DNA of 64,000 nt from Acherontichlamydia pituitae (lineage in GTDB: Bacteria; Chlamydiota; Chlamydiia; Chlamydiales; Rhabdochlamydiaceae). This document shows positions 44,680 to 54,224 of the stretch, one piece after another. Location of the stretch: the NCBI GenBank assembly GCA_019634675.1, contig JAHCAX010000008.1, forward strand, positions 1-64,000. Reading direction: 5' to 3'. Position 1 is the first letter of the stretch; every line of letters starts with the position of its first letter. The translations under genes and the position numbers were made by a program. The notes under the pieces were generated by a model that made no database searches, was not told the origin of the DNA, and worked only from the letters and a program-made list of their open reading frames with translations.

Positions 44680-45956
44680 TCAAAGACCTCTTTTTCAAGA
44701 ACATGCTTTTCACCTTCTGTGCGTGCAACGAGAACGGCGCAGCAGCTATCGCTGAAGACGTTGACAGTTGTGCGGCACATGTCCAAGATCCTGTCTACTG
44801 CGATGAACAGCCCGATCCCTTCCACAGGAAGGCCGATCGCTTTCAAGATCACAATGACGGCAACCAAACTGGCTGATGGAACGCCCGCTACGCCGATCGA
44901 GGTGATTAGGGCTAATAGGACAACAATAAATTGGGTCGAGAAGGAAAGGTCGATCCCATATGCTTGGGCGACGAACATCGCGGCAACGCATTCATAAAGG
45001 GCGGATCCCGACATGTTCAAAGAGGTCCCAAGCGGGATGACCAAGCTGCAGATCCTGTTGGAAACTCCAGCCCTTTTTTCGACGCAATCGATTGTTATCG
45101 GAAGAGTTGCTGAAGAGGAGCTTGTCGAAAAGGCGGTGATCAATGCAGGCGCCATTGCCTTAAAGTGGCGGTAAGGCTTGACTTTGGCGACATACTTCAA
45201 AATTAAAGGGAGGGCGACAAAGACGAATGTTAGAAGCCCTAAGATCACCGACAAGGTGAAGAGCCCTAAAGAATGGAGCGATTCAACGCCGGTTGTAGCA
45301 AACACTTTGGCTACCAAGCAGAACACCCCTAAAGGGAGGAATTTCATGACCATGTGGGTGATGCGTATCATTGCTTGGAAGATCCCTTGCCAGAACCCGA
45401 TTAGGATCGAAGAGGGGTGGGATTCGATTTTGGAAATGGAATAGCCGAAGATCAAACTGAAGAAGATCAACCCGAGCATCTGCCCATGGGAAAACGCTTC
45501 AACGACGTTGGATGGGATAATTTGCAGGATTACTTCTGTGATCTTGTGCCCTTCTTGCGTGCTCAAGTGCTGTTGGACAGATGAGGCGTCGATCGTTGCA
45601 TAGTTCTTTAGTGTATCGGGATGGATCACTGATCCAGGATTGAAGAGATTGACAAAGAGGAGGCCAAGGAGAATGGCGACTAGGCTTGTCGCAATGTAGA
45701 AGGTAAACGTTTTTAGACCAAGGCGGCCGAATGCAGCGTCGTTGCCGATCCGGGCTACCCCAGTGATGATGGAAGATGAGACGAGGGGAACAACAACTAA
45801 GGTCAACGCATTGATGAACAGTTTGCCGAGCAAATCATAAGCGGAATAAAGTTTGATGCCAAAAATTGCAGTTTCCGTTCCAGACCAGGAACCGGCAAAC
45901 ATTGCCAGTACGATGGCGATAAAAATGAGCCAAGGGGACTTTTTCTTTTTGTGCAT
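44676..45956 (-). CDS. Sodium/proton:dicarboxylate or glutamate symporter (SDF family)
   Basis: This 426-residue integral membrane protein has multiple helices, the serine-rich loop TAFSTSSSSATLPIT and the C-terminal DRILDMCRTTVNVFSDSC segment. The family's NMDGT motif reads NMSGSALYE here. Loss of the Asp, a cation-site residue in GltPh, implies altered ion coupling. It likely imports acidic or neutral amino acids or dicarboxylates. Confidence 0.92.
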   Translation of the reverse strand: MHKKKKSPWLIFIAIVLAMFAGSWSGTETAIFGIKLYSAYDLLGKLFINALTLVVVPLVSSSIITGVARIGNDAAFGRLGLKTFTFYIATSLVAILLGLLFVNLFNPGSVIHPDTLKNYATIDASSVQQHLSTQEGHKITEVILQIIPSNVVEAFSHGQMLGLIFFSLIFGYSISKIESHPSSILIGFWQGIFQAMIRITHMVMKFLPLGVFCLVAKVFATTGVESLHSLGLFTLSVILGLLTFVFVALPLILKYVAKVKPYRHFKAMAPALITAFSTSSSSATLPITIDCVEKRAGVSNRICSLVIPLGTSLNMSGSALYECVAAMFVAQAYGIDLSFSTQFIVVLLALITSIGVAGVPSASLVAVIVILKAIGLPVEGIGLFIAVDRILDMCRTTVNVFSDSCCAVLVARTEGEKHVLEKEVFE

Positions 45957-46058
45957 AACAATGTTCCTTACAATTCGATCGAATAACCCAGTAATCCTAG
46001 CAGAAAGACAACTTTTTAATCCACTTGTAAGGTGAAAAAGAAAGGGATAGGAACTTCT

Positions 46059-46763
46059 TTAAAGGCTGCCGCCGCCATCGATGCAGATCGTCTGGCCGGT
46101 GATGTATCCGGCCTCCTCGGAGAGTAGAAATCCGATCAAGGCTGCAACTTCAGAGGGGAATCCGACCCTTTGCATAGGGATTCCGGCTAAAAGGTCCTTT
46201 TCAGCGGGGCTTCCTTTGGGCCGTGAGCGGCGTAAAAGCTCGGTCTCGATAGGACCCGGAGCTACTGCATTGACAGTGATTGCAAAGGGGGCTAGCTCCA
46301 ATGCCCAAGTCCGTGTGCAGCCGATAAGAGCGCTTTTTGCTGCAGAATACACTGTCCGGTTGGCCGATCCAAAGATCGCCCGTGAGGAGATGTTGATGAT
46401 CCGACCCCACTTCCGCATTTTCATGCCTTGGCAAAATGCCTGGGCAGCTAGGATAGCCGAGCGGACATTGAGGTCCATGATCATTTGATAGGTATCAAGA
46501 TCGATCTTTTCGAGGGGCTGAGGGAAATTTGTGCCGACATTGTTGATGAGCGCATCGATGGAAAATTTTTTATCGATTTCACTAAAGACCTCTTTTGTCT
46601 CGTCCGCCTTGCTAAGGTCGCATTGAAACAGTTTTCCGGGAAATGGGGCATTAGTCTGGGAACGGGCGATCCCAATGATTTGATAGCCGCGGTCTGCAAG
46701 CCATTGGGCCGCAGCCAGTCCTATCCCTTTCGTCGCGCCTGTGATCAAGACATTTTTTTTCAT
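46059..46763 (-). CDS. Short-chain dehydrogenase/reductase, FabG-like
   Basis: The 234-residue protein has TGATKGIGLAAA (NADP binding), NNVG, catalytic Ser in INISSRA, YSAAKSAL (Tyr and Lys), and APGPIET. I chose the ATG at 46763 (MKKNVLITGA), which overlaps the previous gene as ATGA. The specific substrate is unknown; 3-oxoacyl-ACP reductase is one option. Confidence 0.9.
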   Translation of the reverse strand: MKKNVLITGATKGIGLAAAQWLADRGYQIIGIARSQTNAPFPGKLFQCDLSKADETKEVFSEIDKKFSIDALINNVGTNFPQPLEKIDLDTYQMIMDLNVRSAILAAQAFCQGMKMRKWGRIINISSRAIFGSANRTVYSAAKSALIGCTRTWALELAPFAITVNAVAPGPIETELLRRSRPKGSPAEKDLLAGIPMQRVGFPSEVAALIGFLLSEEAGYITGQTICIDGGGSL

Positions 46764-47209
46764 TTGCCGACCATTTTTATTTGCAGCCATTCATTCAAGC
46801 CATAATAGAGCCGGTTTGTCGTATTTGGCAGAGCGGCGTAAGCTGCCACGAGCAAAGGAAAGACAAAGAAGATTGAAAGGTCGAAAATGCTGATGGAAAG
46901 GTGGTAGACCCCTTCGCTGATGTAATATCCTGGCCGGTCCATTTCAAAGTAGTTTTTTGCAATAACAGATGTTGTTGCCAGGAATAACTTCGATCCGGCG
47001 ACCGTTAAATTATAGATCGCTCCAGCAGCAGCAAAAAAAGGGAGGGTGATCGTACAAAAAATAATTCGTATCAGGACTCGCAGGGGCCTTCCTGGAAGCG
47101 GCAGTTCATCATCTTCAACACCGATCTGAGAGCGGTTCATCACGCTTAAGAAAGCGTCGGCTCCGGAGAAATTGGGCATCGAATCTAAGCTTTGCAAGGT
47201 TTGAGCCAT
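46760..47209 (-). CDS. Unknown small membrane protein
   Basis: The 149-residue protein has two clear hydrophobic segments, near residues 46-66 (LIRIIFCTITLPFFAAAGAI) and 108-128 (IFDLSIFFVFPLLVAAYAAL), with an amphipathic region between. No family is recognised. The AAGGGG site before the ATG and the ATGA overlap with the reductase gene support it. Environmental chlamydiae carry many small proteins of this layout, some suspected to be inclusion-membrane proteins. Confidence 0.7.
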   Translation of the reverse strand: MAQTLQSLDSMPNFSGADAFLSVMNRSQIGVEDDELPLPGRPLRVLIRIIFCTITLPFFAAAGAIYNLTVAGSKLFLATTSVIAKNYFEMDRPGYYISEGVYHLSISIFDLSIFFVFPLLVAAYAALPNTTNRLYYGLNEWLQIKMVGK

Positions 47210-47264
47210 GCTAATTCCCCTTGGTTATTGATCTCAAAGATATACACAAACAAAATGAAAAAAC

Positions 47265-48269
47265 TCAAGTTTTTGCCATTTGAGCTTGAAAACCTGAAAG
47301 GGAAAGGCCTCCGCCCGAATGGACAAAGAGGATGTTGCCTTTAAGCTGGTCATCGCTAATAATCCGCTGCCCCTCATCGAACAGCTTGGCTGTAAAAATA
47401 GGATCGGTCAGAAAGCCCTCTTGCCGCGCAATGCAGGAGATTGTTTGGAAGACCCGGGCATTTGTGGCGCCAAACGATGGGGCATTTTGGGGAACATAGG
47501 TCTTATAAAGAAATGTTGAGGGAAGGGGTGTGTTAAAAAGGAAGGCCCAGTCATGCGAACGCTCAGCTAAGACCTTTTGAAAAGCATCGTCTGATTGGGC
47601 AATGAGCAGGACATGGACGGTGCACGGTTTCTTTAATGCGGCAAAAGCAAGGATGAGAGCTGCTGCCATCATTCCCGTGCCGGCATCGACAAAGACATGG
47701 TCGAATGGGCCGCCGATCTCTTGTTCATGGGACAAGATCTGTTCAGCCAAGGTCAATGCGCCGGGAAGGGCTTCGCGGCAATTTCCTCCTTTCGGAATGA
47801 TCGAAACGGGGATTCCATTTTTGTTCTGAATCGTCTGATAATCTTTTGCTAATGCATCCAGGTTTTCCCAATTTCCTCTCGAAATCCAATGGATGTTCTC
47901 CTTGGCGGCAAAAAGAGACGACCACAATGCATTGCCATGCAATGGCTGATTGGAATCTCCGAGTAAAAACAAGACCGGTTCGATCTGCTGTTCGCGGAGC
48001 AGCTGCGAGATCGAAAGGACGTGATTGGAAAAACTTCCGCCCATGACGACAGCTTCTTTAGGATTTTCCTTAAAGATCGCTGGCAAGAGGGAAAGATACT
48101 TTCTTAGTTTGGAGCCGCTGATGCCGAAGCCTAGCTCATCATCCCGTTTGACATAGCACGTCCGATCGGCGCAAGAAAAAGAATGCAGCTTATGGATCCG
48201 CGATCGGTGCGGGAAAGGGAGAAGGGGATAGGTAGCAATCAATGGCGTCAGAGCGGTCATAATCTTCAT
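47265..48269 (-). CDS. PLP-dependent deaminase, D-cysteine desulfhydrase / ACC deaminase family
   Basis: The 334-residue fold-type II PLP enzyme has VKRDDELGFGISGSKLRKYL, whose Lys binds PLP, as well as VVMGGSFSNHVLSISQL and, near the end, LFVHSGGGLSLSGF. The family includes D-cysteine desulfhydrase and ACC deaminase. Sequence alone does not settle the substrate. Confidence 0.85.
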   Translation of the reverse strand: MKIMTALTPLIATYPLLPFPHRSRIHKLHSFSCADRTCYVKRDDELGFGISGSKLRKYLSLLPAIFKENPKEAVVMGGSFSNHVLSISQLLREQQIEPVLFLLGDSNQPLHGNALWSSLFAAKENIHWISRGNWENLDALAKDYQTIQNKNGIPVSIIPKGGNCREALPGALTLAEQILSHEQEIGGPFDHVFVDAGTGMMAAALILAFAALKKPCTVHVLLIAQSDDAFQKVLAERSHDWAFLFNTPLPSTFLYKTYVPQNAPSFGATNARVFQTISCIARQEGFLTDPIFTAKLFDEGQRIISDDQLKGNILFVHSGGGLSLSGFQAQMAKT

Positions 48270-48308
48270 TATATGCGCACAGGGAATTTTGGTCTTTGAA
48301 ACGTTGAA

Positions 48309-49262
48309 TTATACGTTCGAGATGATCCGGTCGATCAGTAAATGAGGAGTTGTTTCCGTCACATGATGTGTCTTTACAAATTCCTTCACACATTTGGTGA
48401 GGTCTTCTATCCCATCAATCCGATCTGAGCCAAAGCTAGGATTATAAAAGTAGCCCCTGCCGTTTCCTAGATTGATCCAATTTACCCGATGGGATGAGGA
48501 GTAGACTGCGTAGGCTCCAGGTGGAAGAGCGCAGAACTCCTCTGCAATTTGCCGATCGGTTTGCCGGATCGGATCGCAGTGGAGCAGGTCAAGTTGACGG
48601 CCTAAGTTGAGAACTTGGGTAGTCGCTTCTTCGTTAAGGGAATGCAAGAGGGAAGCTTCTCTTGGCGCTCCGGCCTCGAACTGCTTCGTGACTGCTTTAA
48701 TGTGCTCATCAGGATTGGTGAATTGGGCCTGCGTCTTAAAATAGAGATAAAGGAACCAATTGGCCATGCCGCGGCATATTCCGTTCCGATGGAAGAAATG
48801 GATCCCTTGGTTTCTATCATCGATGTCGTGTATTTCAAATGTTGGATGCGCTCCAGGCTCAATGGAGGATTGCAAATAGAGATCATCGGTGTCTGTGCGG
48901 TGGGAGTTGAGGCTGGCCATTAAAAAGCGATCGCCCATTTCATAGAAATGGGTCAGATACAATGTCGATGCCATCGCGTGGCGTGAGGCAACATGGCATC
49001 GTTTGGCCAAATCGGTCGCTCCTATGCTGTTGAGAAGGCAGGTTACGGACTTCAAGAAGAGGGCAATGATATCCTGGAATGTGGAGTCGACCTCCCATTT
49101 AAACACTTCCCATCGATCGTTTAATTTGGATGAGGCGCTTGAAAGCGGGCTTGCCGCTTGCCGGTTGATTTGGTCGATCGCTTCTTGCCCGCTTAGATAT
49201 GCGCGCAGCGAAGTAGCCGAATCTAATAATTGAGGTGAGAAGCAGTTTTGAGCGGTTGCCAT
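48309..49262 (-). CDS. Candidate papain/YopT-like (C58-type) cysteine protease
   Basis: No family match is certain. The 317-residue protein has FFHRNGICRGMANWF with Cys163 at the start of a helix, SSSHRVNWI with His258, and GYFYNPSFG with Asn274. This Cys-His-Asn layout, a helix followed by two late strands, is that of papain-fold proteases. The His to Asn spacing of 16 equals that recalled for YopT (His258, Asp274), whose Cys is at 139. It has no signal peptide, as expected of a type III effector. It begins a minus-strand pair with the PLP enzyme. Confidence 0.6.
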   Translation of the reverse strand: MATAQNCFSPQLLDSATSLRAYLSGQEAIDQINRQAASPLSSASSKLNDRWEVFKWEVDSTFQDIIALFLKSVTCLLNSIGATDLAKRCHVASRHAMASTLYLTHFYEMGDRFLMASLNSHRTDTDDLYLQSSIEPGAHPTFEIHDIDDRNQGIHFFHRNGICRGMANWFLYLYFKTQAQFTNPDEHIKAVTKQFEAGAPREASLLHSLNEEATTQVLNLGRQLDLLHCDPIRQTDRQIAEEFCALPPGAYAVYSSSHRVNWINLGNGRGYFYNPSFGSDRIDGIEDLTKCVKEFVKTHHVTETTPHLLIDRIISNV

Positions 49263-49434
49263 TTGCCTTCATTTTTTTTTGCAGACATTGTAAGGCATCT
49301 TCACGTTAAAAAAAATATTAAACATTAATTGAATCTTGTTGTTTTCTGGAATTAAAAGACACAAATCCAATTGGTTGTGTAATTGTGTTGAATGTTAAAC
49401 CATTTCATTTCACGTTAATATTATATTAATAAAA

Positions 49435-49486
49435 TTTTTGTATAATTATGTTAATTTTGACATGCTTCTGTTGTTTATAATAATAA
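49435..49486 (+). promoter_or_regulatory. Candidate promoters of the ankyrin CHAT-like gene
   Basis: Two overlapping options exist: TTTTTGTATAAT (49435-49446) with no clear -35, and TTGACA (49457-49462) followed 18 bases later by TAATAA. The gap from 49263 is otherwise AT-rich and empty. Confidence 0.4.
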
Positions 49487-49497
49487 TTTAGGTTTTT

Positions 49498-51426
49498 ATG
49501 AGTTCTTTGTCGAATGTTGATGGTAAAAACGCAGTGTTCTTGAGTTCTCAAATCGATCCAAACCATGCTTTTATTTCTACTGAGAGGGGACTGAATAAAC
49601 GAATCTCTGTATTAAAAGAAGATGGTCTAAGGGTTGATCATTTTACTTCGTTTATGACTTTTGCCGAGGTTGCTGAATCTCTTAGGGAAAAATTTCCCAA
49701 TGGCATCCACATGATGACATGGAGAGGCCATGGCAATTTTGATCGATTTGAATTATCTGAAGATCCATGCGGCATTGCATTTATGCATACTGACGCCCCC
49801 TCGCATGAACCGGTTGAACAAATTTGTCAGGCAATCGAAAAAGGAGGGCTTCTTGCCACAGAATCTTGTTTGAATGGAGCTGGAAAAGAAAATTTGCTCA
49901 AGCATTTAGCCGGACTTTGCCGATCAGGTGTTGTTGTCATAGGCAGCAGGATCGATGAAATGGATATTCAAATTCAGCCGGGCGTGTCCCATTATTATCG
50001 TTGCTTTTCACTTACAGGAGACGATCAGACTAGAATCTATTATAAAACACAGGCTGGGCCGGTTCAAAATATCTCTCCTAAGCACGTTGATATCCTCTGG
50101 AAATTTTTAGGAAATTCGCCTGCGACTTTTGATCTTTGCTACCAACTATTAGGTGAAAGAAACGATCCTGAATCTTACGCCAAAGTGTTACAGGAGAATC
50201 AAATGCTCCTCAAGTCTCATTTATCAGACGTTAATGCGGTTAAACAATCTTTACTAAGCGTTCCTGTTTGCCGATCGGTTGTTAGCCCCATTTGGCTAGA
50301 GATGCTCGAAGAGCTTGAAATACACACAGGAGATGTATCGTTGCATAGGTTGCAGATCCCTCTTTCGCAACGCACTTCGGAATTGGTCATTGAGGATGAT
50401 AAAATGACATGGACTGGTAGGTCGTTAACTTCGCAAAAGGTCGCTTATCAGTTTTTATTAGGCATGGCGATGCTGCAACAATATAAGCCGCTTTTTCAAC
50501 TTCTTGGCAATTCAAAACAGGGCATATCTGATTCTAAACTAGCAGAATGTATCTATGCCCTTACAGGACTAGCGCTCCATCCTGCAAAGGGAATGCCCTT
50601 TTACAATAAGCTTAGCATGGCTATCCAGACTGTCAAAAATTCATATCTTCTAGCTAAGGAGAGGGGCAGGGTTGAAGAATGGATTGAAGTTTTTGTTAAT
50701 GAAAGCAGAAGCTGTGTCGATGCGACCATCAACGGCCTGCAGGAGTTTTATGAACAAGAAATTCTATCTGACCCCGAGACAACGAGTTTAGAAGGAAACG
50801 ATTTCGATACGAATTATCAATTAGATGGATGGATGCAGGAGCGATTTGATCTAGATGGGCTTCAACGGTTTAATCAATTTAAAAAGAATTTGCGCCATTT
50901 GGCGAACCGTAAAATAGCTCTTCTTGAATTACGAAACGCTATTGCTAAGGTTATTAGCGAAGACAATTCTTCATGTTTTTCCGATCAGATCAATTTTATT
51001 AATCGTGTTGGGATTTTTGACAGATCAGATTGGCTTGAGCTGGCAATCCAGTCCGATTTTACTGAAATACTTCCGCTCCTTTGCTCGAAAAACACGATTA
51101 ATTGTCCAAATCAATTCGGACAGACCCCTTTGAACCTCGCTATTGGAAATCATCATTTCCATTCCGTCGATGTGTTGTTGTGGTTGGGGGCAGATCCTAA
51201 TCTCCACGCTTCACTGCAATTGGCTACAACTCAAAGCGATTATGAGATCATCAATCTATTAGTGTCTGCTGGAGCAGATCCCTTCCGTAAAAATTCAGAT
51301 GGGTTATCTGCCCGGGATGTTGCGCAACTTTATGATGATATGGACGCCGGCGAAGCTCTTCAAGGTCGATATCAGCAGCAACTGTCTGATGATGATTTAG
51401 GAAAAGAAGAGGAGGAGTGGAGTTGA
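49498..51426 (+). CDS. Candidate clan-CD (caspase/CHAT-like) cysteine protease with ankyrin repeats
   Basis: The 642-residue protein has MMTWRGHGNF with His78, and 46 residues later LLATESCLNGAGKENLL with Cys124. A His-Gly at a strand end followed by a strand ending in Cys is the layout of caspases, gingipains and CHAT proteases. A middle domain (about 250-430) is shared with the protein at 55148. The C-terminus (about 530-620) has ankyrin-type units (FGQTPLNLAIGNHH, VDVLLWLGADPN, IINLLVSAGADPF). No signal peptide is seen. It may be a secreted effector acting on host proteins; activity is unproven. Confidence 0.7.
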   Translation: MSSLSNVDGKNAVFLSSQIDPNHAFISTERGLNKRISVLKEDGLRVDHFTSFMTFAEVAESLREKFPNGIHMMTWRGHGNFDRFELSEDPCGIAFMHTDAPSHEPVEQICQAIEKGGLLATESCLNGAGKENLLKHLAGLCRSGVVVIGSRIDEMDIQIQPGVSHYYRCFSLTGDDQTRIYYKTQAGPVQNISPKHVDILWKFLGNSPATFDLCYQLLGERNDPESYAKVLQENQMLLKSHLSDVNAVKQSLLSVPVCRSVVSPIWLEMLEELEIHTGDVSLHRLQIPLSQRTSELVIEDDKMTWTGRSLTSQKVAYQFLLGMAMLQQYKPLFQLLGNSKQGISDSKLAECIYALTGLALHPAKGMPFYNKLSMAIQTVKNSYLLAKERGRVEEWIEVFVNESRSCVDATINGLQEFYEQEILSDPETTSLEGNDFDTNYQLDGWMQERFDLDGLQRFNQFKKNLRHLANRKIALLELRNAIAKVISEDNSSCFSDQINFINRVGIFDRSDWLELAIQSDFTEILPLLCSKNTINCPNQFGQTPLNLAIGNHHFHSVDVLLWLGADPNLHASLQLATTQSDYEIINLLVSAGADPFRKNSDGLSARDVAQLYDDMDAGEALQGRYQQQLSDDDLGKEEEEWS

Positions 51427-51489
51427 GGCCTCCCAAGAGAACAAGGACCTCCGTAAAATCGCACTTAGCAGTACCATCCTTACTGTTCT

Positions 51490-51840
51490 TTACGCTGTCT
51501 CAGCATGGGACCATTGGAGGCGATTGAGCAGGGCGCTTGCAGCCCAAACGATAGCGCCTCCCCAGAAGGCTCCAGAAAAAGAGGTCACTTCAACACCAAA
51601 AGAAAGGCTTCCTGCCATCCAAAATGTTAGAGCGTTGATGATCAGTGCAAATAGGCCGACAGTGAGGATTGTGATCGGCAAAGTAAAGATCAGCAAAAGA
51701 GGACGGACGATCGCGTTTAAAATACCGAGTATGAGCGCAAAAAATGCAGCAGCCCAAAAATTGGGAACTTCAATTCCAGGAATGCTATGAGCGATCCCTA
51801 AAATGACAAAGGCCATAATGATCAAGCGGATGACAAACAT
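51490..51840 (-). CDS. Four-helix membrane protein, phage holin superfamily IV / YvlD type
   Basis: The 116-residue protein has four hydrophobic segments and ILGILNAIVRPLLLIFTLPI, the signature stretch of the family. The name reflects similarity to holins; most members are chromosomal membrane proteins of unknown role. No phage genes lie nearby. Confidence 0.82.
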   Translation of the reverse strand: MFVIRLIIMAFVILGIAHSIPGIEVPNFWAAAFFALILGILNAIVRPLLLIFTLPITILTVGLFALIINALTFWMAGSLSFGVEVTSFSGAFWGGAIVWAASALLNRLQWSHAETA

Positions 51841-51919
51841 TTTTTTGCCAAAAAAGTTTAGTGTTAAATCAGATGAATTTTAGCAATTTTAGGATTTTCG
51901 AACATCTTAATAAGCTGTC

Positions 51920-53122
51920 CTAAACCAACTCGATATCCCTTAGGCGGTTGCGGTGCCCATGAACGATATAGTGGTTTCGCAAAGCAGGATTTTCAGTTCG
52001 GGCAAAGAGATCTTGCCCCAGGATAAAATTAACAATTTTTTTGGTGGCGCTGAGCCCAGTCTCATCTTCGCATAAGAACAGGGGCATCCAATGCGCCACA
52101 TAATCGGGATCGCGCATTTCAACGGTCGGCTTTGTCCTCAAGGAAGCTGCGTATGCTGTCCTGTCCGGATCAACAGCATTGCGAGCATGCAGATCAGGTA
52201 TGACAAAGCGGTCTTCGGCATGGTTTAGAAAGAGGGTCCGATCGTGAATTTCATTGAGGACCTTCGTGACGTCCATGGCCCATCCGCTCCACTTGATATA
52301 AGCGCGGACAAGCTCTTTCATGATGCAAAAGCAGGAAGTCCCATTGCGTTCCGCTTCTTCTTGGATAAATGGGGACTGATGCAAGAGCTCGCCGAGATTG
52401 TAGGTAGAATTATGGCTGACCAATCGTCCCGAAGCAGGGTGAAGCGCTGCCAGAGTCGCAGCAACCTGCGCACCGGTGCAAAATCCGATGAAATGGATGT
52501 TCGGTTCGGTAACATGGAGCTCGCGCTGTGCGAATTGATAGAAGGTGTCGGCATCTAAAGTGAGATCGTCGGGCGTGTGGACCTCTCCTTCTTGACCTGC
52601 GCAGGCGCGGAAATCAAACACGACAACGTTGAAGGGAAGAGGGCTTCTTAGGCCTTTGTCCAAAAGCCAATTCCAACCTTCTTCTCTTGAGATATCAGCC
52701 CAGTTCGGATTGGTGCAAATGATGGTGGGGATATCGGAATTTGTACTGCGCAACGTCCGGTATAAGGTTCCCTCGATCCTCACTCCATCGGGCGTTGTCG
52801 CCATCAACCGCGAGGGTTCGTAGGCAAGTCTTAGACGCCGGTCTTGAAAAGAAGCTTCCGATCCTTCCCAGCGCTCTATCCAAGCTGCTGTGGCTGATAC
52901 ATATTCTTCCCGGGTCGTGCGCATTCCTCCGACAAGATACTGTTTGGCATACTGATGGACAGGATATCCGATCCATTCATTGAGATATTGCATTGTTCGG
53001 TTAAAGCATAAATAGATTTTTTGACAAAAGGAATGAAAAGGGGAAGCGAGGATGTCTGAAATGTTATATTGCAAATGGCAATTTTCTTGAGTCCAGGTTG
53101 CTTGAAACGTGATTTCCCTCAT
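51920..53122 (-). CDS. Alpha/beta hydrolase of chlamydial CHLPS (DUF818) type
   Basis: The 400-residue protein has NVVVFDFRACAGQEG and a nucleophile elbow IHFIGFCTGAQV with Cys215 in place of the usual Ser. An acidic-residue region (LFLNHAEDRFVIPD) and a late His (YVAHWMPLF) follow. The arrangement matches the DUF818/CHLPS family found in chlamydiae. A cysteine nucleophile is known in dienelactone hydrolase. The first 110 residues are unlike standard hydrolases. It may be a lipase, thioesterase or acyltransferase. Confidence 0.72.
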   Translation of the reverse strand: MREITFQATWTQENCHLQYNISDILASPFHSFCQKIYLCFNRTMQYLNEWIGYPVHQYAKQYLVGGMRTTREEYVSATAAWIERWEGSEASFQDRRLRLAYEPSRLMATTPDGVRIEGTLYRTLRSTNSDIPTIICTNPNWADISREEGWNWLLDKGLRSPLPFNVVVFDFRACAGQEGEVHTPDDLTLDADTFYQFAQRELHVTEPNIHFIGFCTGAQVAATLAALHPASGRLVSHNSTYNLGELLHQSPFIQEEAERNGTSCFCIMKELVRAYIKWSGWAMDVTKVLNEIHDRTLFLNHAEDRFVIPDLHARNAVDPDRTAYAASLRTKPTVEMRDPDYVAHWMPLFLCEDETGLSATKKIVNFILGQDLFARTENPALRNHYIVHGHRNRLRDIELV

Positions 53123-53305
53123 GATCCCTCAGCTTTATTGTGTAAAGAAATTGTAAAGAATAGTGGTTAAAGAATTTTTTATCAACTCCTCATCCAGTTT
53201 AGTTGCAAGCAACTCGCATTTGTTGTAATTAATGTTATTTTAAATGTTGAAATAAACAGAAATTGACACTATGATTTTGATCTAAATTATTTTATCTGGA
53301 GGGTT

Positions 53306-53959
53306 ATGAAGAAGTATTTTTCTTATGGAATGATCGGCATCGCAGGCGCTCTGTCAGTCATGACTGGGATGGACCATAAACGGTTCTCCTCAACATTTGG
53401 ATCAATCGTTCCCGAGGTCATGCATTTTTCTCCTGAACATGATGTCGTCGTGACAGCTAAGACTTTTACGCCTGATGAAAGCAAGTTCCTTCTTGGCCAT
53501 GACCTTATCAGCCGCGGAGTTGTTCCTGTCCAAGTCAATGTCCAAAACAATACGGCTAACGAATATTCCCTATGCGCCAGTTCGGTCGACCTTCCCCACA
53601 TCGATCCTAATAAAGTTGCCTTTAAAGTCTCCAAGTCAGCAATTCCTAGGGCAATTGGCTGGAAGATCCTCAGCTTCCTTTTTTGGCCGCTCATGATCCC
53701 GAGCACAATCGATGGGATCCGCACTTATACCCACCACAGGAATTTAAAAAAAGATTTTAATGCGAAATCTTTAAAGGAAAAAGGAGAGGTCGTTTCTCCC
53801 TATTCGACATTCCACCGGATCCTCTTCGTGCCAAAAGACGGGGTAAAAGAGACCTTTGCTGTAACCGTGATCGATATCGAAACAATGGAACAGACATCGG
53901 TCGAAACCCACTTAAGCAAACAGGTTCCAGCTAAAGCTGCTGAAGAGGCGATGTCATAA
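53306..53959 (+). CDS. Unknown exported 217-residue protein
   Basis: The N-terminus has a lysine pair and a short hydrophobic stretch (FSYGMIGIAGALSVMTG, residues 4-20), like a weak signal peptide. A second hydrophobic segment is near residues 119-135 (ILSFLFWPLMIPSTIDG). The central VVPVQVNVQNNTANEYSLC looks like a beta strand of an immunoglobulin-like fold. GGAGGG precedes the ATG. No family is recognised with confidence. Confidence 0.65.
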   Translation: MKKYFSYGMIGIAGALSVMTGMDHKRFSSTFGSIVPEVMHFSPEHDVVVTAKTFTPDESKFLLGHDLISRGVVPVQVNVQNNTANEYSLCASSVDLPHIDPNKVAFKVSKSAIPRAIGWKILSFLFWPLMIPSTIDGIRTYTHHRNLKKDFNAKSLKEKGEVVSPYSTFHRILFVPKDGVKETFAVTVIDIETMEQTSVETHLSKQVPAKAAEEAMS

Positions 53960-53983
53960 AACTTCTTTTAATTCTGTATGCTT

Positions 53984-54013
53984 CCCCTCTGGATTTCTTA
54001 AGTTCTAGAGGGG
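53984..54013 (+). terminator. Hairpin after the 217-residue gene
   Basis: CCCCTCT and AGAGGGG form a 7-bp GC-rich stem 25 bases after the stop codon. The T run behind it is poor. Confidence 0.5.
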
Positions 54014-54224
54014 CTAATCTTGAATACGTTTAATTTATTTCTAAATATCTAATTATTAAATGTTTAAGACAATCTATCCTGTCTATTTTATTTAAGCGAT
54101 AAAAAAATATTTATGTGTTCTTTTCTTGTTTTTCGCATTTAAATTAAACTGTATTTGTTTTGTATTAAAAATTATGGTAAAATTAGTTTAGTTAATTTTT
54201 TTGATAATAAAAATAGAGGTTATT

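Noticed and set aside
51490..51840. Holin-like gene as a sign of prophage
   Set aside because: The family is mostly chromosomal and no other phage function lies nearby.
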